A stretch of 64,000 bases of DNA, taken from JAYOEY01 sp038120295 (lineage in GTDB: Bacteria; Pseudomonadota; Alphaproteobacteria; MPNO01; UBA2964). Both the position numbers and the translations under genes were made by a program. This document shows, piece by piece, positions 15,650 through 24,557 of this stretch. The stretch covers positions 1 to 64,000 of the forward strand of contig JAYOLL010000023.1 in assembly GCA_038120295.1 (NCBI GenBank), read 5' to 3'. The notes below the pieces were generated by a model. It was given only the letters and a program-made list of their open reading frames with translations. It was not told the DNA's origin and searched no databases. Each line of letters opens with the position of its first letter. Position 1 is the stretch's first letter.

Positions 15650-16567
15650 TTGTCCAACCAGCCTGACGCCCGAACCGGACCGATGGGATTCTTCACCTCG
15701 CCGGTTACAGCAGTGATCGCCACCACTTTCCTGTGGGCGACGACAACGGTAGTGGTGCGCTACTTCCACGAGGAGATCCCGCCGCTCAGCCTGTCTTTCT
15801 GGCGGACCACTGTGGCGTTCCTGATCCTGCTGCCGTTCGCCGCGCCGGCGCTGCGGACGCAATGGCCGCTCATCGTGGCGAACATCAAATGGCTGGCGCT
15901 GCTTGCCCTGCTGCTGTGGGTCGGCGGCAACGCCCTGCTGTTTCTGTCGCTGCAATACACCATCGCGCTCAACGCCGCGGTCATCAACTCGACCGAGCCG
16001 ATCTTCATCGTGCTGTTCGCGGCGCTGATCTTCCGCGATCCGTTTACCTGGCGGCAGGGGATCGGGCTGGCGCTGTCGCTCGGCGGCGTGCTGGCGCTGA
16101 TATCCGAAGGGTCGCTCGACCGACTGATGGCGCTCGACTTCAATGTCGGCGACATCATCGTCACCTGCGCGTATCTGTCCTGGGGACTTTATGTCGTGTT
16201 CCTGCGGAAGGCGCCGCGCGAGATGGATCACAAGCTACTGCTCTGCGCGCTGCTGGGATTCGGCGCGCTGTTCATGCTGCCGCTGCACCTTGTCGAGATC
16301 GCCTTCGTGCGGCCGATGCCGGTAAACGAAATGGTCGTCGCCACCGTGATCGCGCTCGCCATCGGGCCCGGGGTCATCGCCATGCTTATGTGGAATTACG
16401 CGATCAGGGAGATGGGTCCGGCGCGGGCCGGGCAGTTTATTCACACCATCCCGGCCTTTACCGTCGTGATGGCGCTGATCTTCCTCGACGAAACGTTCCG
16501 GGCGTTTCACATCGTCGGCATTGTGCTGATCGCAATCGGACTGATCGTCGCAACCAGAAAGGAATAA
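15650..16567 (+). CDS. EamA (DMT superfamily) transporter
   Basis: A 305-residue membrane protein with about ten hydrophobic segments arranged as two EamA repeats. The first begins VTAVIATTFLWATTTVVVRY (about residues 18-37) and continues LSFWRTTVAFLILLP; the second covers about 165-300 (ITCAYLSWGLYVVF-like segment, IGPGVIAMLMWNYAIREMGP, IVLIAIGLIVATRKE). Most relatives export metabolites or amino acids. The first start in frame is a TTG at 15650 with GAAAGA upstream; an ATG at 15683 is an alternative. It is convergent with the 525-residue ligase, six bases between stops. Confidence 0.88.
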   Translation: MSNQPDARTGPMGFFTSPVTAVIATTFLWATTTVVVRYFHEEIPPLSLSFWRTTVAFLILLPFAAPALRTQWPLIVANIKWLALLALLLWVGGNALLFLSLQYTIALNAAVINSTEPIFIVLFAALIFRDPFTWRQGIGLALSLGGVLALISEGSLDRLMALDFNVGDIIVTCAYLSWGLYVVFLRKAPREMDHKLLLCALLGFGALFMLPLHLVEIAFVRPMPVNEMVVATVIALAIGPGVIAMLMWNYAIREMGPARAGQFIHTIPAFTVVMALIFLDETFRAFHIVGIVLIAIGLIVATRKE

Positions 16568-16573
16568 CGGGGC

Positions 16574-18151
16574 TTACCCCCCGAACTCTTCCTTCCATTC
16601 TTCCAGCAATTGAAGCCGGTGCATCTTGCCGCGTTCGGTTTTGGGCAGATGGTCGCGGACGATCACCTGTTTTGGCATGCGGAACTCGGGCAGCCTGCCT
16701 GTGCAATGCGCCATTACGGCGTCCGCCGTGGTCGACTCCCCGTCTTTCGCCGCCACGTAACAGACCACTTCCTCGCCGTAGATCGCATCCGGTACGCCGA
16801 TGGTGGCGGCTTCGGCGAGGGCGGGCATCTGGAGCAGGATATTGTCGATCTCGGCCGGCGAAATATTCACCCCGCCGCGGATAATGAGGTCCTTGGCGCG
16901 GCCGGTGATCCGCACATAGCCTTCCTCGTCCATTACGCCGAGATCGCCGGTGCGCAGCCGGTTGCGGGCGTGAATCTGTACTTTGCCGGTCTCGTCGATA
17001 TAGCGGTAGAGGTTGGTCTCGAACCCGCCGAGCTCGACCTCGCCCATCTCGCCGCGCGGCAGTTCGGTCCCGTTTTCGTCGACGATGGCGAGCTCCAGAT
17101 AGTCGAGCGGTTTTCCGACCGTACCGAACTTCCGGCTGTGCTCGTTGGAGACGCCGATCCAGCCGATTTCCGAGCAGCCATAGCCCTGCGCGACGGGAAT
17201 ACTGCACTTCTCCTCGAACTGTTTCCAGGTTTCCGGCATCAGCGGCGCGGAAGACGAGGTCATGAAGCGCAGATGCGGGATATCGTCGCGGTGGATGTCG
17301 ATCGGGCGGTTGAGGAACATGGCGAGCCCGGTCGGGTTGCACACGCCGATGGTCGCCTCATTGTCGCGGACCCAGTTGAAATACCGGCTCTGCGAAAAAC
17401 GCCGGGCGAGGATCAGTGTCGCGCCCTTATAGAGCGAGCTCAGCCCCGACAGCACCTGCGCCGAAATCCAGTTGAAGGCCCGGAATTCGAGGATGCGGTC
17501 CTCTTCCGTCATGCCGAGCGCCTCCGCCGTCGGCGGGGTGTTGGAGATCAGCTCGCGGAAGGTGACGATCACCCCTTTGGGAGCGCTTGCCGTGCCCGAT
17601 GTGTAATAGATCGAGGCGTCGTCCTCCCAGCAGCTGACCGGTTCCACCGGGTCAGGCGCAAACCGGTCTAGCTCGCCATAGAAACCGGTGCAGGCGAATT
17701 CCGCATGCCATTCGCCGAGCGGCATCCAGTCGCCCGGCGTCACGCTCGACAGCCCATCGGCGTCGATCCGGTTCTCGGAATCCTCGAACAGGGTCAGCTT
17801 AGGTTCGAGTGCGTTAAGAATCGCTTCGAAATAGACCGCGTTCATCTCCACATGGATGGTGCAGACGGTGGCGCCATAGGCCATGACGCCGATATAGACG
17901 GCCAGATGCTCGATGCAGTTGTTCGACAGCATCGCGACGCGGTCGTTGGGGCCGATTCCTTCCGCCTTGAGGAACTGCGCCATGCGGTTGGTGATCTCGC
18001 GGAACTGACCCCACGTGATCGATTTGTTCTGGTCGACGCTATGGATGAAAACCTTGTCGGGATAACGCTCCGCATTGCGTTCGATCCAGTCGCGCAGGCT
18101 GGTTTCGGGCGCGCCGACCTTTGCTGGATCGCGGTTTGGTGAATCGTCCAT
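16574..18151 (-). CDS. AMP-binding acyl-CoA ligase
   Basis: A 525-residue ANL-superfamily ligase that activates an organic acid to its CoA thioester via an acyl-adenylate. Signature motifs are the P-loop-like YYTSGTASAPKGVI (about residues 188-201), YGCSEIG, the RTGDLGVMDEEGYVRITGRA hinge region and PKTERGKMHR carrying the C-terminal lysine. The SGTTG core reads SGTAS, a mild deviation. N- and C-termini closely resemble the deleted ligase at 15013-15528. It is divergent from boxC with a 256-bp shared regulatory region, so an aromatic acid feeding the box pathway is a reasonable but unproven substrate. Confidence 0.88.
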   Translation of the reverse strand: MDDSPNRDPAKVGAPETSLRDWIERNAERYPDKVFIHSVDQNKSITWGQFREITNRMAQFLKAEGIGPNDRVAMLSNNCIEHLAVYIGVMAYGATVCTIHVEMNAVYFEAILNALEPKLTLFEDSENRIDADGLSSVTPGDWMPLGEWHAEFACTGFYGELDRFAPDPVEPVSCWEDDASIYYTSGTASAPKGVIVTFRELISNTPPTAEALGMTEEDRILEFRAFNWISAQVLSGLSSLYKGATLILARRFSQSRYFNWVRDNEATIGVCNPTGLAMFLNRPIDIHRDDIPHLRFMTSSSAPLMPETWKQFEEKCSIPVAQGYGCSEIGWIGVSNEHSRKFGTVGKPLDYLELAIVDENGTELPRGEMGEVELGGFETNLYRYIDETGKVQIHARNRLRTGDLGVMDEEGYVRITGRAKDLIIRGGVNISPAEIDNILLQMPALAEAATIGVPDAIYGEEVVCYVAAKDGESTTADAVMAHCTGRLPEFRMPKQVIVRDHLPKTERGKMHRLQLLEEWKEEFGG

Positions 18152-18288
18152 CTCGCCATATGCCTTTCCGGGAACCGGGAGGCTACCCGACAGAAGTAAG
18201 TCGGGAAACCCGACATTGACCCTGTAAATTCGAGCCGTTACAAAATATGTGACTGGTCAACAGTTAGCAATCGAAGTTTTTGTCAGCC

Positions 18289-18318
18289 TTGGAATTCTGC
18301 GGAAAAACTCTATATAGT
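18289..18318 (+). promoter_or_regulatory. Putative sigma-70 promoter for boxC-boxB
   Basis: TTGGAA and TATAGT are separated by 18 bp in the divergent gap between the ligase and boxC. The -10 hexamer matches consensus at five of six positions. It is followed by a leader of about 85 bases to the boxC ribosome-binding site (GGAGGAAG). The surrounding AT-rich stretch supports a promoter. Confidence 0.5.
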
Positions 18319-18407
18319 CCGCAAGTGATTGAGGCAAGATGCCGTGCCTTTTATGCGGCGTGAGGCGGGGCCGGCAGGCGGCTTCGGCGAATGGAGGAAG
18401 ACAGAAA

Positions 18408-20096
18408 ATGGCAGCACAGGACGCTGCGGCGGCGGGGGCAGAAGAGCCGATCCGTTTCGACACGAGCCCTGACCGGTACCGCCACTGGAAGCTGACGATT
18501 GACGGCAATGTCGCGACGCTGGCGATGGATGTCGACGAGTCGGCGACGCTGAAGCCCGGCTACGAGCTCAAGCTGAACTCCTACGATCTCGGGGTCGATA
18601 TCGAGCTGTACGACGCGATACAGCGTCTGCGCTTCGAGCACCCCGAAGTCGGCGCGGTCGTCCTGCGGTCGAACAAGCCCAACGTGTTCTGCGCCGGGGC
18701 GAATATCCGGATGCTGGGCATGTCGACCCACGACCACAAGGTCAATTTCTGCAAGTTCACCAACGAGACGCGCAACGGGATCGAGGACGCGACAGAGCAT
18801 TCGCACCAGACCTATATCTGCGCGATCAACGGGGCGGCGGCCGGCGGCGGGTACGAACTGGCGCTGGCGACGGATCACATCATGCTGATCGATGATGGAT
18901 CCTCGACCGTGTCGTTGCCCGAATTGCCGCTTCTTGCCGTGCTGCCGGGCACCGGCGGGCTGACGCGGCTGGTCGACAAGCGCAAGGTGCGGCACGACCG
19001 CGCCGATTTCTTCTGCACGACGTCCGAAGGGCTGCGCGGGAAGCGGGCCGTCGACTGGAATATCATCGACGAAAGCGTGCCGAAATCGCGCTTCGAGGAC
19101 GCGGTGGCCGAGCGGGCGCAGGAATTCGCTGCGAAATCCGACCGGCCTGTGGATGCGAAGGGCGTCGAACTGACGCCGCTCAATGTCAGCATCGACGGCG
19201 ATGCGATCGAATACGACCATGTTTCCATCGCGATCGACCGCGGGCAGAACGTCGCGGAATTCACAATTTCCGGCCCGGCCGATGCGCCGCCCGCCGATGC
19301 CGCCGGCGTGGCGGAGCAGGGCGTCGCCTTCTGGCCGTTTGCGCTGGCGCGCGAGCTTGACGCCGCGATCATGCATTTGCGCGTCAACGAACGAGAAATC
19401 GGCACCTGGGTGTTCCGGACGAAGGGCGATGGCGCGATGGTCGCCGCCTGTGACGAACTGCTGGAGCGCGAGGCCGGCGACTGGCTGGTGCGCGAGATCA
19501 CGCTCTATCTCAAGCGGACGCTCAAGCGCGTCGATGTGTCCTCGCGCAGCCTGATCGCGCTGATAGAGCCGGGCAGCTGCTTTGCCGGCACGCTGCTGGA
19601 GCTCGTGCTGATTGCCGACCGGTCCTACATGCTGGACGGGCCGCTGGAGGGCTCGAACCTGCCGGATGCGACCGTAACGCTGACGGGAATGAATTTCGGC
19701 CCATACCCGATGGGGAACGGGCTGACGCGGCTGGAAACGCGTCTGCTGGGCGAACCGGACCGGGTCACGGACGCAAAGAAGGAAATCGGCGCGGCGCTCG
19801 ACGCACAGGCCGCCGACGATCTCGGACTCGTCACCTTCATTCCCGACGATATCGACTGGGAAGACGAAGTCCGCATCGCCATCGAGGAACGCGCCTCGTT
19901 CTCGCCCGACGGGCTGATCGGAATGGAAGCCAATCTGCGCTTCGCCGGGCCGGAAACGATGGAAACCAAGATTTTCGGCCGGCTCAGCGCGTGGCAGAAC
20001 TGGATCTTCCAGCGCCCGAACGCCGCCGGCGAACAGGGCGCGCTCAAGCGCTACGGCACCGGACAGCGAAGCCAGTTTGACAGGAAGAGGGTCTGA
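18408..20096 (+). CDS. boxC: Benzoyl-CoA-dihydrodiol lyase (2,3-epoxybenzoyl-CoA dihydrolase)
   Basis: A 562-residue protein of the BoxC type, a double-length enoyl-CoA hydratase-like enzyme that opens the ring of 2,3-epoxybenzoyl-CoA hydrolytically, releasing formate and yielding 3,4-dehydroadipyl-CoA semialdehyde. The N-terminal crotonase half shows VVLRSNKPNVFCAGANIRML and ICAINGAAAGGGYELALATD, the oxyanion-hole segments; the second half has IALIEPGSCFAGTLLELVLI. The length and opening FDTSPDRYRHWKLTIDG match BoxC. Start at the ATG after GGAGGAAGACAG; the frame extends 23 codons upstream without resemblance. boxB follows after two bases, so the two are an operon. Confidence 0.93.
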   Translation: MAAQDAAAAGAEEPIRFDTSPDRYRHWKLTIDGNVATLAMDVDESATLKPGYELKLNSYDLGVDIELYDAIQRLRFEHPEVGAVVLRSNKPNVFCAGANIRMLGMSTHDHKVNFCKFTNETRNGIEDATEHSHQTYICAINGAAAGGGYELALATDHIMLIDDGSSTVSLPELPLLAVLPGTGGLTRLVDKRKVRHDRADFFCTTSEGLRGKRAVDWNIIDESVPKSRFEDAVAERAQEFAAKSDRPVDAKGVELTPLNVSIDGDAIEYDHVSIAIDRGQNVAEFTISGPADAPPADAAGVAEQGVAFWPFALARELDAAIMHLRVNEREIGTWVFRTKGDGAMVAACDELLEREAGDWLVREITLYLKRTLKRVDVSSRSLIALIEPGSCFAGTLLELVLIADRSYMLDGPLEGSNLPDATVTLTGMNFGPYPMGNGLTRLETRLLGEPDRVTDAKKEIGAALDAQAADDLGLVTFIPDDIDWEDEVRIAIEERASFSPDGLIGMEANLRFAGPETMETKIFGRLSAWQNWIFQRPNAAGEQGALKRYGTGQRSQFDRKRV

Positions 20097-20098
20097 CC

Positions 20099-21526
20099 AT
20101 GTCGATCAATCTCACGGCCCGCATACCGAACAATGTCGATCTCGGCGACGACCGCCGCCTGCAGCGCGCGCTGGAAGGCTGGCAGCCCAGCTTCCTCGAC
20201 TGGTGGAAGGATCTCGGCCCCGACGGCACGATGGATTTCGATGTCTATCTGCGTACCGCGATCAGCGTGGATTCCGACGGATGGGCCAATTTCGGCTACG
20301 TCAAAATGCCGGAATATCGATGGGGTATCTTCCTGGCGGAGCCGGAGCCGGGCCGTACCATCGGTTTCGGCGAAAACAGGGGCGCGCCGGTATGGAACGA
20401 GGTTCCGGGCGAGCATCGCTCGACATTGCGCCGCCTGATCGTGACCCAGGGCGATACCGAGCCTGCCTCGGTCGAACAGCAGCGGCTGCTCGGCCTGACC
20501 TGCCCATCGCTCTACGATCTCCGCAACCTGTTCCAGGTCAACGTGGAGGAGGGGCGGCATCTCTGGGCGATGGTCTATCTGCTGCATGCCTATTTCGGCC
20601 GCGACGGGCGCGAGGAAGCCGAAGCGATGCTGGAGCGCCATTCCGGCGATCCCGACAAGCCGCGCATTCTCGGCGCCTTCAACGAAAAGACGCCGGACTG
20701 GCTGGCCTATTTCATGTTTACCTATTTCACCGACCGCGACGGGAAGTTCCAGCTCGGCTCACTGGCGGAATCCGGATTCGATCCGCTGGCGCGCACCTGC
20801 CGCTTCATGCTGACCGAGGAAGGCCACCACATGTTCATCGGCACGACCGGCATTCAGCGCGTCGTGACGCGGACGCTTGAGGTGATGAAGGAGATCAGGT
20901 CGGAAGAACCCGACAAGGTCCGTGCGGCGGGCGCCATCGATCTGCCGACCATACAGCGCTACCTGAATTTCCATTACAGCGTGTCGCTCGACCTGTTCGG
21001 GCAGGAGCTTTCGACCAACGCGGCGAATTACTACACGGCGGGTCTAAAGGGCCGGTTCGAGGAAAGCAGGAACGAGGACGATCACGTCCTGTCGGATGAC
21101 AGCTATAACGTGACGCTTCTGGAAAACAACGAAATCCGCGAGATCGAGCAGAACAGGCTGCTTGCCGTCAACGAGCGGCTGCGGGACGATTACATCGCCG
21201 ACTGCCAGCTCGGCGTGACGCGCTGGAGCAAGATCATCAAAAAGGCCGGCGTCGATTTCGAACTTGCCCTGCCGCATCGCGGGTTCAACCGCCATATTGG
21301 CTCGTTCGCCGGCGCCCGCATCTCGCCCTCGGGCAAGGTGCTGACCGAGGCGGAATGGACCAAACATTCGACGGAATGGCTGCCGTCGCAGGCGGATCGC
21401 GAATTCGTCCTTTCGCTGATGACGAAGCCCGTCACCGAACCCGGCAAGTTCGCTGGCTGGGTCGCCCCTCCGGGCCGCGGCATCGACGGCAAGCCGCTCG
21501 ATTTCGAGTATGTGAAATTCCACTGA
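20099..21526 (+). CDS. boxB: Benzoyl-CoA 2,3-epoxidase subunit B
   Basis: A 475-residue class I diiron oxygenase subunit that epoxidises benzoyl-CoA with O2, working with the reductase BoxA. Two EEGxH motifs lie at residues 150-154 (EEGRH) and 240-244 (EEGHH), the carboxylate/histidine ligands of the iron pair. The N-terminal NNVDLGDDRRLQRALEGWQP and LDWWKDLGP, and the C-terminal KPLDFEYVKFH, are typical of BoxB. The ATG is two bases after the boxC stop. BoxA is not in the window. A strong bidirectional terminator follows 24 bp past the stop. Confidence 0.95.
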   Translation: MSINLTARIPNNVDLGDDRRLQRALEGWQPSFLDWWKDLGPDGTMDFDVYLRTAISVDSDGWANFGYVKMPEYRWGIFLAEPEPGRTIGFGENRGAPVWNEVPGEHRSTLRRLIVTQGDTEPASVEQQRLLGLTCPSLYDLRNLFQVNVEEGRHLWAMVYLLHAYFGRDGREEAEAMLERHSGDPDKPRILGAFNEKTPDWLAYFMFTYFTDRDGKFQLGSLAESGFDPLARTCRFMLTEEGHHMFIGTTGIQRVVTRTLEVMKEIRSEEPDKVRAAGAIDLPTIQRYLNFHYSVSLDLFGQELSTNAANYYTAGLKGRFEESRNEDDHVLSDDSYNVTLLENNEIREIEQNRLLAVNERLRDDYIADCQLGVTRWSKIIKKAGVDFELALPHRGFNRHIGSFAGARISPSGKVLTEAEWTKHSTEWLPSQADREFVLSLMTKPVTEPGKFAGWVAPPGRGIDGKPLDFEYVKFH

Positions 21527-21544
21527 CGGAACCGTCAGGGACGA

Positions 21545-21587
21545 CAGAAAAAGGGGCGGGTCTGAAACCCGCCCCTTTATTTTTTTA
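21545..21587. terminator. Bidirectional terminator between boxB and HU
   Basis: A perfect 12-bp stem (21550-21561 with 21567-21578, loop of five) is flanked by an A run on the left and a T run on the right, so it can stop transcripts from boxB on the plus strand and from the HU gene on the minus strand. Confidence 0.92.
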
Positions 21588-21608
21588 TCCCGTTTTCGGG
21601 GTGCCTGA

Positions 21609-21884
21609 TCAGCCGGAAACGGCATCCGCCAGGGCTTTGCCGGGCTTGAACTTCGCCACCGTCTTCGCGGGAATCTGAATTTCCTCGTTGGTCCGCGGGT
21701 TCCGGCCGGTACGGGCGGGCCTTTGGCTGACGGAGAAGGTGCCGAAACCGACAAGGGTGGCTTTGTCTCCGTCTTTCAGGGCGTTGGCAATTCCGTCAAG
21801 GCACCCGTCGAGCGCCTTCGCCGCCTGGGCGTTGGAAATACCGGCGCTGGCGGCCATGATGTTTACAAGATCTGCTTTGTTCAT
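21609..21884 (-). CDS. hup: HU family DNA-binding protein
   Basis: A 91-residue histone-like protein. MNKADLVNIMAASAGISNAQ starts the HU dimerisation helices; GFGTFSVSQRPARTGRNPRT is the DNA-binding arm signature with the conserved RxGRNPxT; IPAKTVAKFKPGKAL closes the fold. It bends and compacts DNA as a homodimer or heterodimer. Ribosome-binding site GAGGAAGGA precedes the ATG; the frame is open 71 codons upstream but that part has no HU resemblance. It shares a bidirectional terminator with boxB. Confidence 0.96.
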   Translation of the reverse strand: MNKADLVNIMAASAGISNAQAAKALDGCLDGIANALKDGDKATLVGFGTFSVSQRPARTGRNPRTNEEIQIPAKTVAKFKPGKALADAVSG

Positions 21885-22008
21885 GTTGATATCCTTCCTC
21901 GGACATGCACGCGAAAAGCGGACGCAGACAGGGTTTGTGCGCGGCCACTTGCGTTTATGCGGCCGAATCGGGAAATTTGTACAGCCACGCCAGATCCTCC
22001 TGGGAGGC

Positions 22009-23193
22009 TTACCGGTCGCCCTGGACGATCTCCAGCGCCTGGCGGTCATAGAGCGCATACAGCAGATCGAGGTGATTGCGCAGGGCAGGCGTTCCATATG
22101 CGGTGACCGTTTTTTCTGTCATCAGGTTCAGGAAAATGGCCAGGGCGGCATTGTCGATGTCAAAGGTTTCTCCATCAAAGCCAAGGCTGTAGGTCTTCCC
22201 CGCCGCCGATGCGGCGGGTAACGGGGTAAGCGCAAATTTTACCGAGGCGGGTTTAACCAGCCCGCCGCCGGCCTGCAGGGCCGTGGCGAATTCGCGTGGA
22301 TCGAGCAGATCGTCGCGTTCCCCATACCCGCCCCGGTCTTCACCGGTTGAGGCGCTGAAAAACGATGCCAGCCACTCGGAAAAGGCAGGCGTTCCCAAAG
22401 AGTCGTTGAGATGATCGCGTAGCGTCCTGACGGCATTGGCGGAAAGCAGAAAACCAGCGCTGTCCGGCCCCAGCCCGTCGCCCGTATATCGGAGATCGAG
22501 CGTCTCATGGCTGGCGAGGTACAGGCCGTAGGCGTCATACAGCTCTGACAGTTTCGGTCCGAGGAACCCGACGGAAAAGGTCAGCGCGTCTTCCAGCGTG
22601 GTGCCTTCGTGCGCGAAATGGAGCGGCACATAGAGAACGTCGCCTGACGTGACGTCAACTACATCGCCTTCAACGGGCTCTTTCAGGATCTTGAGGTCGA
22701 GCCCGTCGATATAGTCCTCCTCGAACACGGGCTCATGGCCAATGGTCCAGCGGCGCCTGCCCTGGCCCTGCACAAGAAAGACGTGATAGCTGTCGACATG
22801 GCCGCCGATGGTGCCGCCCTCGGTGGAAAAGCTGACCATGATGTCGTCCATCAGCCATCGCGGCGCAAAACTGAACGCCCGCAGCAGGTCAGCGGTGTCG
22901 GGATGGAACTGTTCCACGTTCTGGACCAGCAGGCTCCAGGGCGGTTGTCCGCTGGTGGCGAAATCGTCCTCGGTAAACGGCCCAAATCGGCAGGCCCAGT
23001 CTTTCCGGGAGACCATGCGGGAGCGCACGGTTTCCTCCATGGACAGCCCGGCGAGTTCGTCCGGGGTGATCAACCGGTTCATCGCGGCCCGATCGACGGC
23101 ATCCCGCACAAGGAACGGCTTCCTGTTCCAGTAAAGCGCATAGAAATCCGCCACGGACGGCAAGCTTTCGAGAGTGGCGAGAGAAGAAGACAT
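22009..23193 (-). CDS. JmjC-type cupin, ribosomal-protein oxygenase-like (RoxA/YcfD family)
   Basis: A 394-residue Fe(II)/2-oxoglutarate oxygenase of the cupin_4 class. The HxD...H facial triad is in GGHVDSYHVFLVQGQGRRRW (H and D of the first motif) and VPLHFAHEGT (distal histidine). E. coli YcfD hydroxylates an arginine of ribosomal protein L16; the N-terminal half and the C-terminal winged-helix-like region here (LNLMTEKTVTAYGTPALRNH) match that architecture. The start giving MSSSLATLESLP was chosen as the usual length; ribosome-binding site weak. It ends 124 bp before the HU start on the same strand. Confidence 0.82.
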   Translation of the reverse strand: MSSSLATLESLPSVADFYALYWNRKPFLVRDAVDRAAMNRLITPDELAGLSMEETVRSRMVSRKDWACRFGPFTEDDFATSGQPPWSLLVQNVEQFHPDTADLLRAFSFAPRWLMDDIMVSFSTEGGTIGGHVDSYHVFLVQGQGRRRWTIGHEPVFEEDYIDGLDLKILKEPVEGDVVDVTSGDVLYVPLHFAHEGTTLEDALTFSVGFLGPKLSELYDAYGLYLASHETLDLRYTGDGLGPDSAGFLLSANAVRTLRDHLNDSLGTPAFSEWLASFFSASTGEDRGGYGERDDLLDPREFATALQAGGGLVKPASVKFALTPLPAASAAGKTYSLGFDGETFDIDNAALAIFLNLMTEKTVTAYGTPALRNHLDLLYALYDRQALEIVQGDR

Positions 23194-23253
23194 CACGCGA
23201 TCCGGTGTTGTTCCAAATGGACAATCAATCAGGCAGTTCGCGGTTCTGCCCAC

Positions 23254-24447
23254 TCAATCCCGATATTTATACAGCCACGCCATTCCCTGATAGGCCGCTT
23301 CCGGGTCGCGACCTCCCAGCGCCATGTTGCGAAGCTCGCGGACCACGCCGGCGGCATGATAGATGTCGCCGTAATAGCGTGCCGTGGTCTGCACCCGTCC
23401 GGTACGCAGATAGCGCATCTCCGGATATTCCTGGAACGTCTTTTCGATATCGCCATTATTGGCGCTAAGCGTATCGGCAATACACACCGCGTCTTCCATC
23501 GCCATGCCCGCGCCGGCGGCGAGATATTGCAGCATCGGATGCGCCGCATCGCCCAGCAGCGTCACGCGACCCTTCGACCATTCGCGCACCGGCAGCCGGT
23601 CGCACAGCACCCACATGCGCCAGGTCTCGATCTTGTCCAGCAGCGCCTGGACCTCGGGCGCGGTGCCTGCGAACCGTTTGAACAGCTCCTCCGGATCGCC
23701 TTCGCTGTCCCACCCCTCGACATAGCGGTCGCTGTGGAACACGGCGACGATGTTGAACAGCTCGCCCCGGCGTAGCTTGTAATGCACCAGGTGGTTCTTC
23801 GGCCCCGCCCACAGCACCACCTCGTTCATGTATTTTTCGAGGATGTCCGGCACGTCGTCGATCGGCAGCACGGCGCGATAGGCGATATGGCCGGACACGA
23901 TGGGATCGCCGTCGTCGACAATGGTCGGGCGGATCTTCGACCAGAGTCCGTCGGCGCCGACCAGCGCAGCGCCGTCGACGGTTCCGCCGGATTCGGTTTC
24001 CACCGAGACGGAGTCGCCTTTGTCGGTATAGCCCAGCACGCGCGTATTCGCGCGGAGATCTATCAGGTCCGGCATAGACCGGCAGGCATTCAGCAGCACG
24101 GTATGCAGGTCGGCGCGGTGGATCACGCCGTACGGGCCGCCGAAATAATCGCGGTAGGCATCGCCGGTCGGGATGCGCGTGATTTCCTCTCCGGTCACGC
24201 TGTCCATCATGATCATGTTGTCAGGATAGAACGCGATATCGCGCATTTCGGGGCGCACCTGCAGCCGCTCGAACATGCGGTCGACATTGGGGCCGAGCTG
24301 GATGCCGGCGCCGATTTCGCCGAATTCCGGCGCCTGTTCGAGAACGATGCTGGAAAGTCCATTCAGCGCCAGAGCCCGCGCCAGCGCAAGCCCGCCAATG
24401 CCACCGCCCGCAATGATAATCGGGCCTCCAAGATCGATATCGCTCAT
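23254..24447 (-). CDS. FAD-dependent aromatic-ring monooxygenase (3-hydroxybenzoate 6-hydroxylase/salicylate hydroxylase type)
   Basis: A 397-residue class A flavoprotein hydroxylase. The dinucleotide fold is IIIAGGGIGGLALARALALN (about residues 11-30); the second FAD motif is GDAAHPMLQYLAAGAGMAME (about 290-310), and VGADGLWSKIRP carries the DG fingerprint. Members add a hydroxyl to 3-hydroxybenzoate, salicylate or similar acids with NAD(P)H and O2. The GDAAHPxLQY form is shared by 3-hydroxybenzoate 6-hydroxylases, which would give gentisate, but no gentisate dioxygenase is in the window. Start at the ATG after AAGGAACC. Divergent from the benzoate-CoA ligase gene (110 bp). Confidence 0.87.
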   Translation of the reverse strand: MSDIDLGGPIIIAGGGIGGLALARALALNGLSSIVLEQAPEFGEIGAGIQLGPNVDRMFERLQVRPEMRDIAFYPDNMIMMDSVTGEEITRIPTGDAYRDYFGGPYGVIHRADLHTVLLNACRSMPDLIDLRANTRVLGYTDKGDSVSVETESGGTVDGAALVGADGLWSKIRPTIVDDGDPIVSGHIAYRAVLPIDDVPDILEKYMNEVVLWAGPKNHLVHYKLRRGELFNIVAVFHSDRYVEGWDSEGDPEELFKRFAGTAPEVQALLDKIETWRMWVLCDRLPVREWSKGRVTLLGDAAHPMLQYLAAGAGMAMEDAVCIADTLSANNGDIEKTFQEYPEMRYLRTGRVQTTARYYGDIYHAAGVVRELRNMALGGRDPEAAYQGMAWLYKYRD

Positions 24448-24557
24448 GGTTCCTTCAAGCCGTCCTGTGTTCAAATCTCTGCCTGAACGGCATAATAGGG
24501 GAAAACGGCGCGCGGTCGAAGCGTCGGGGAGACGAATAACAGCAGACGAGGCAGAAA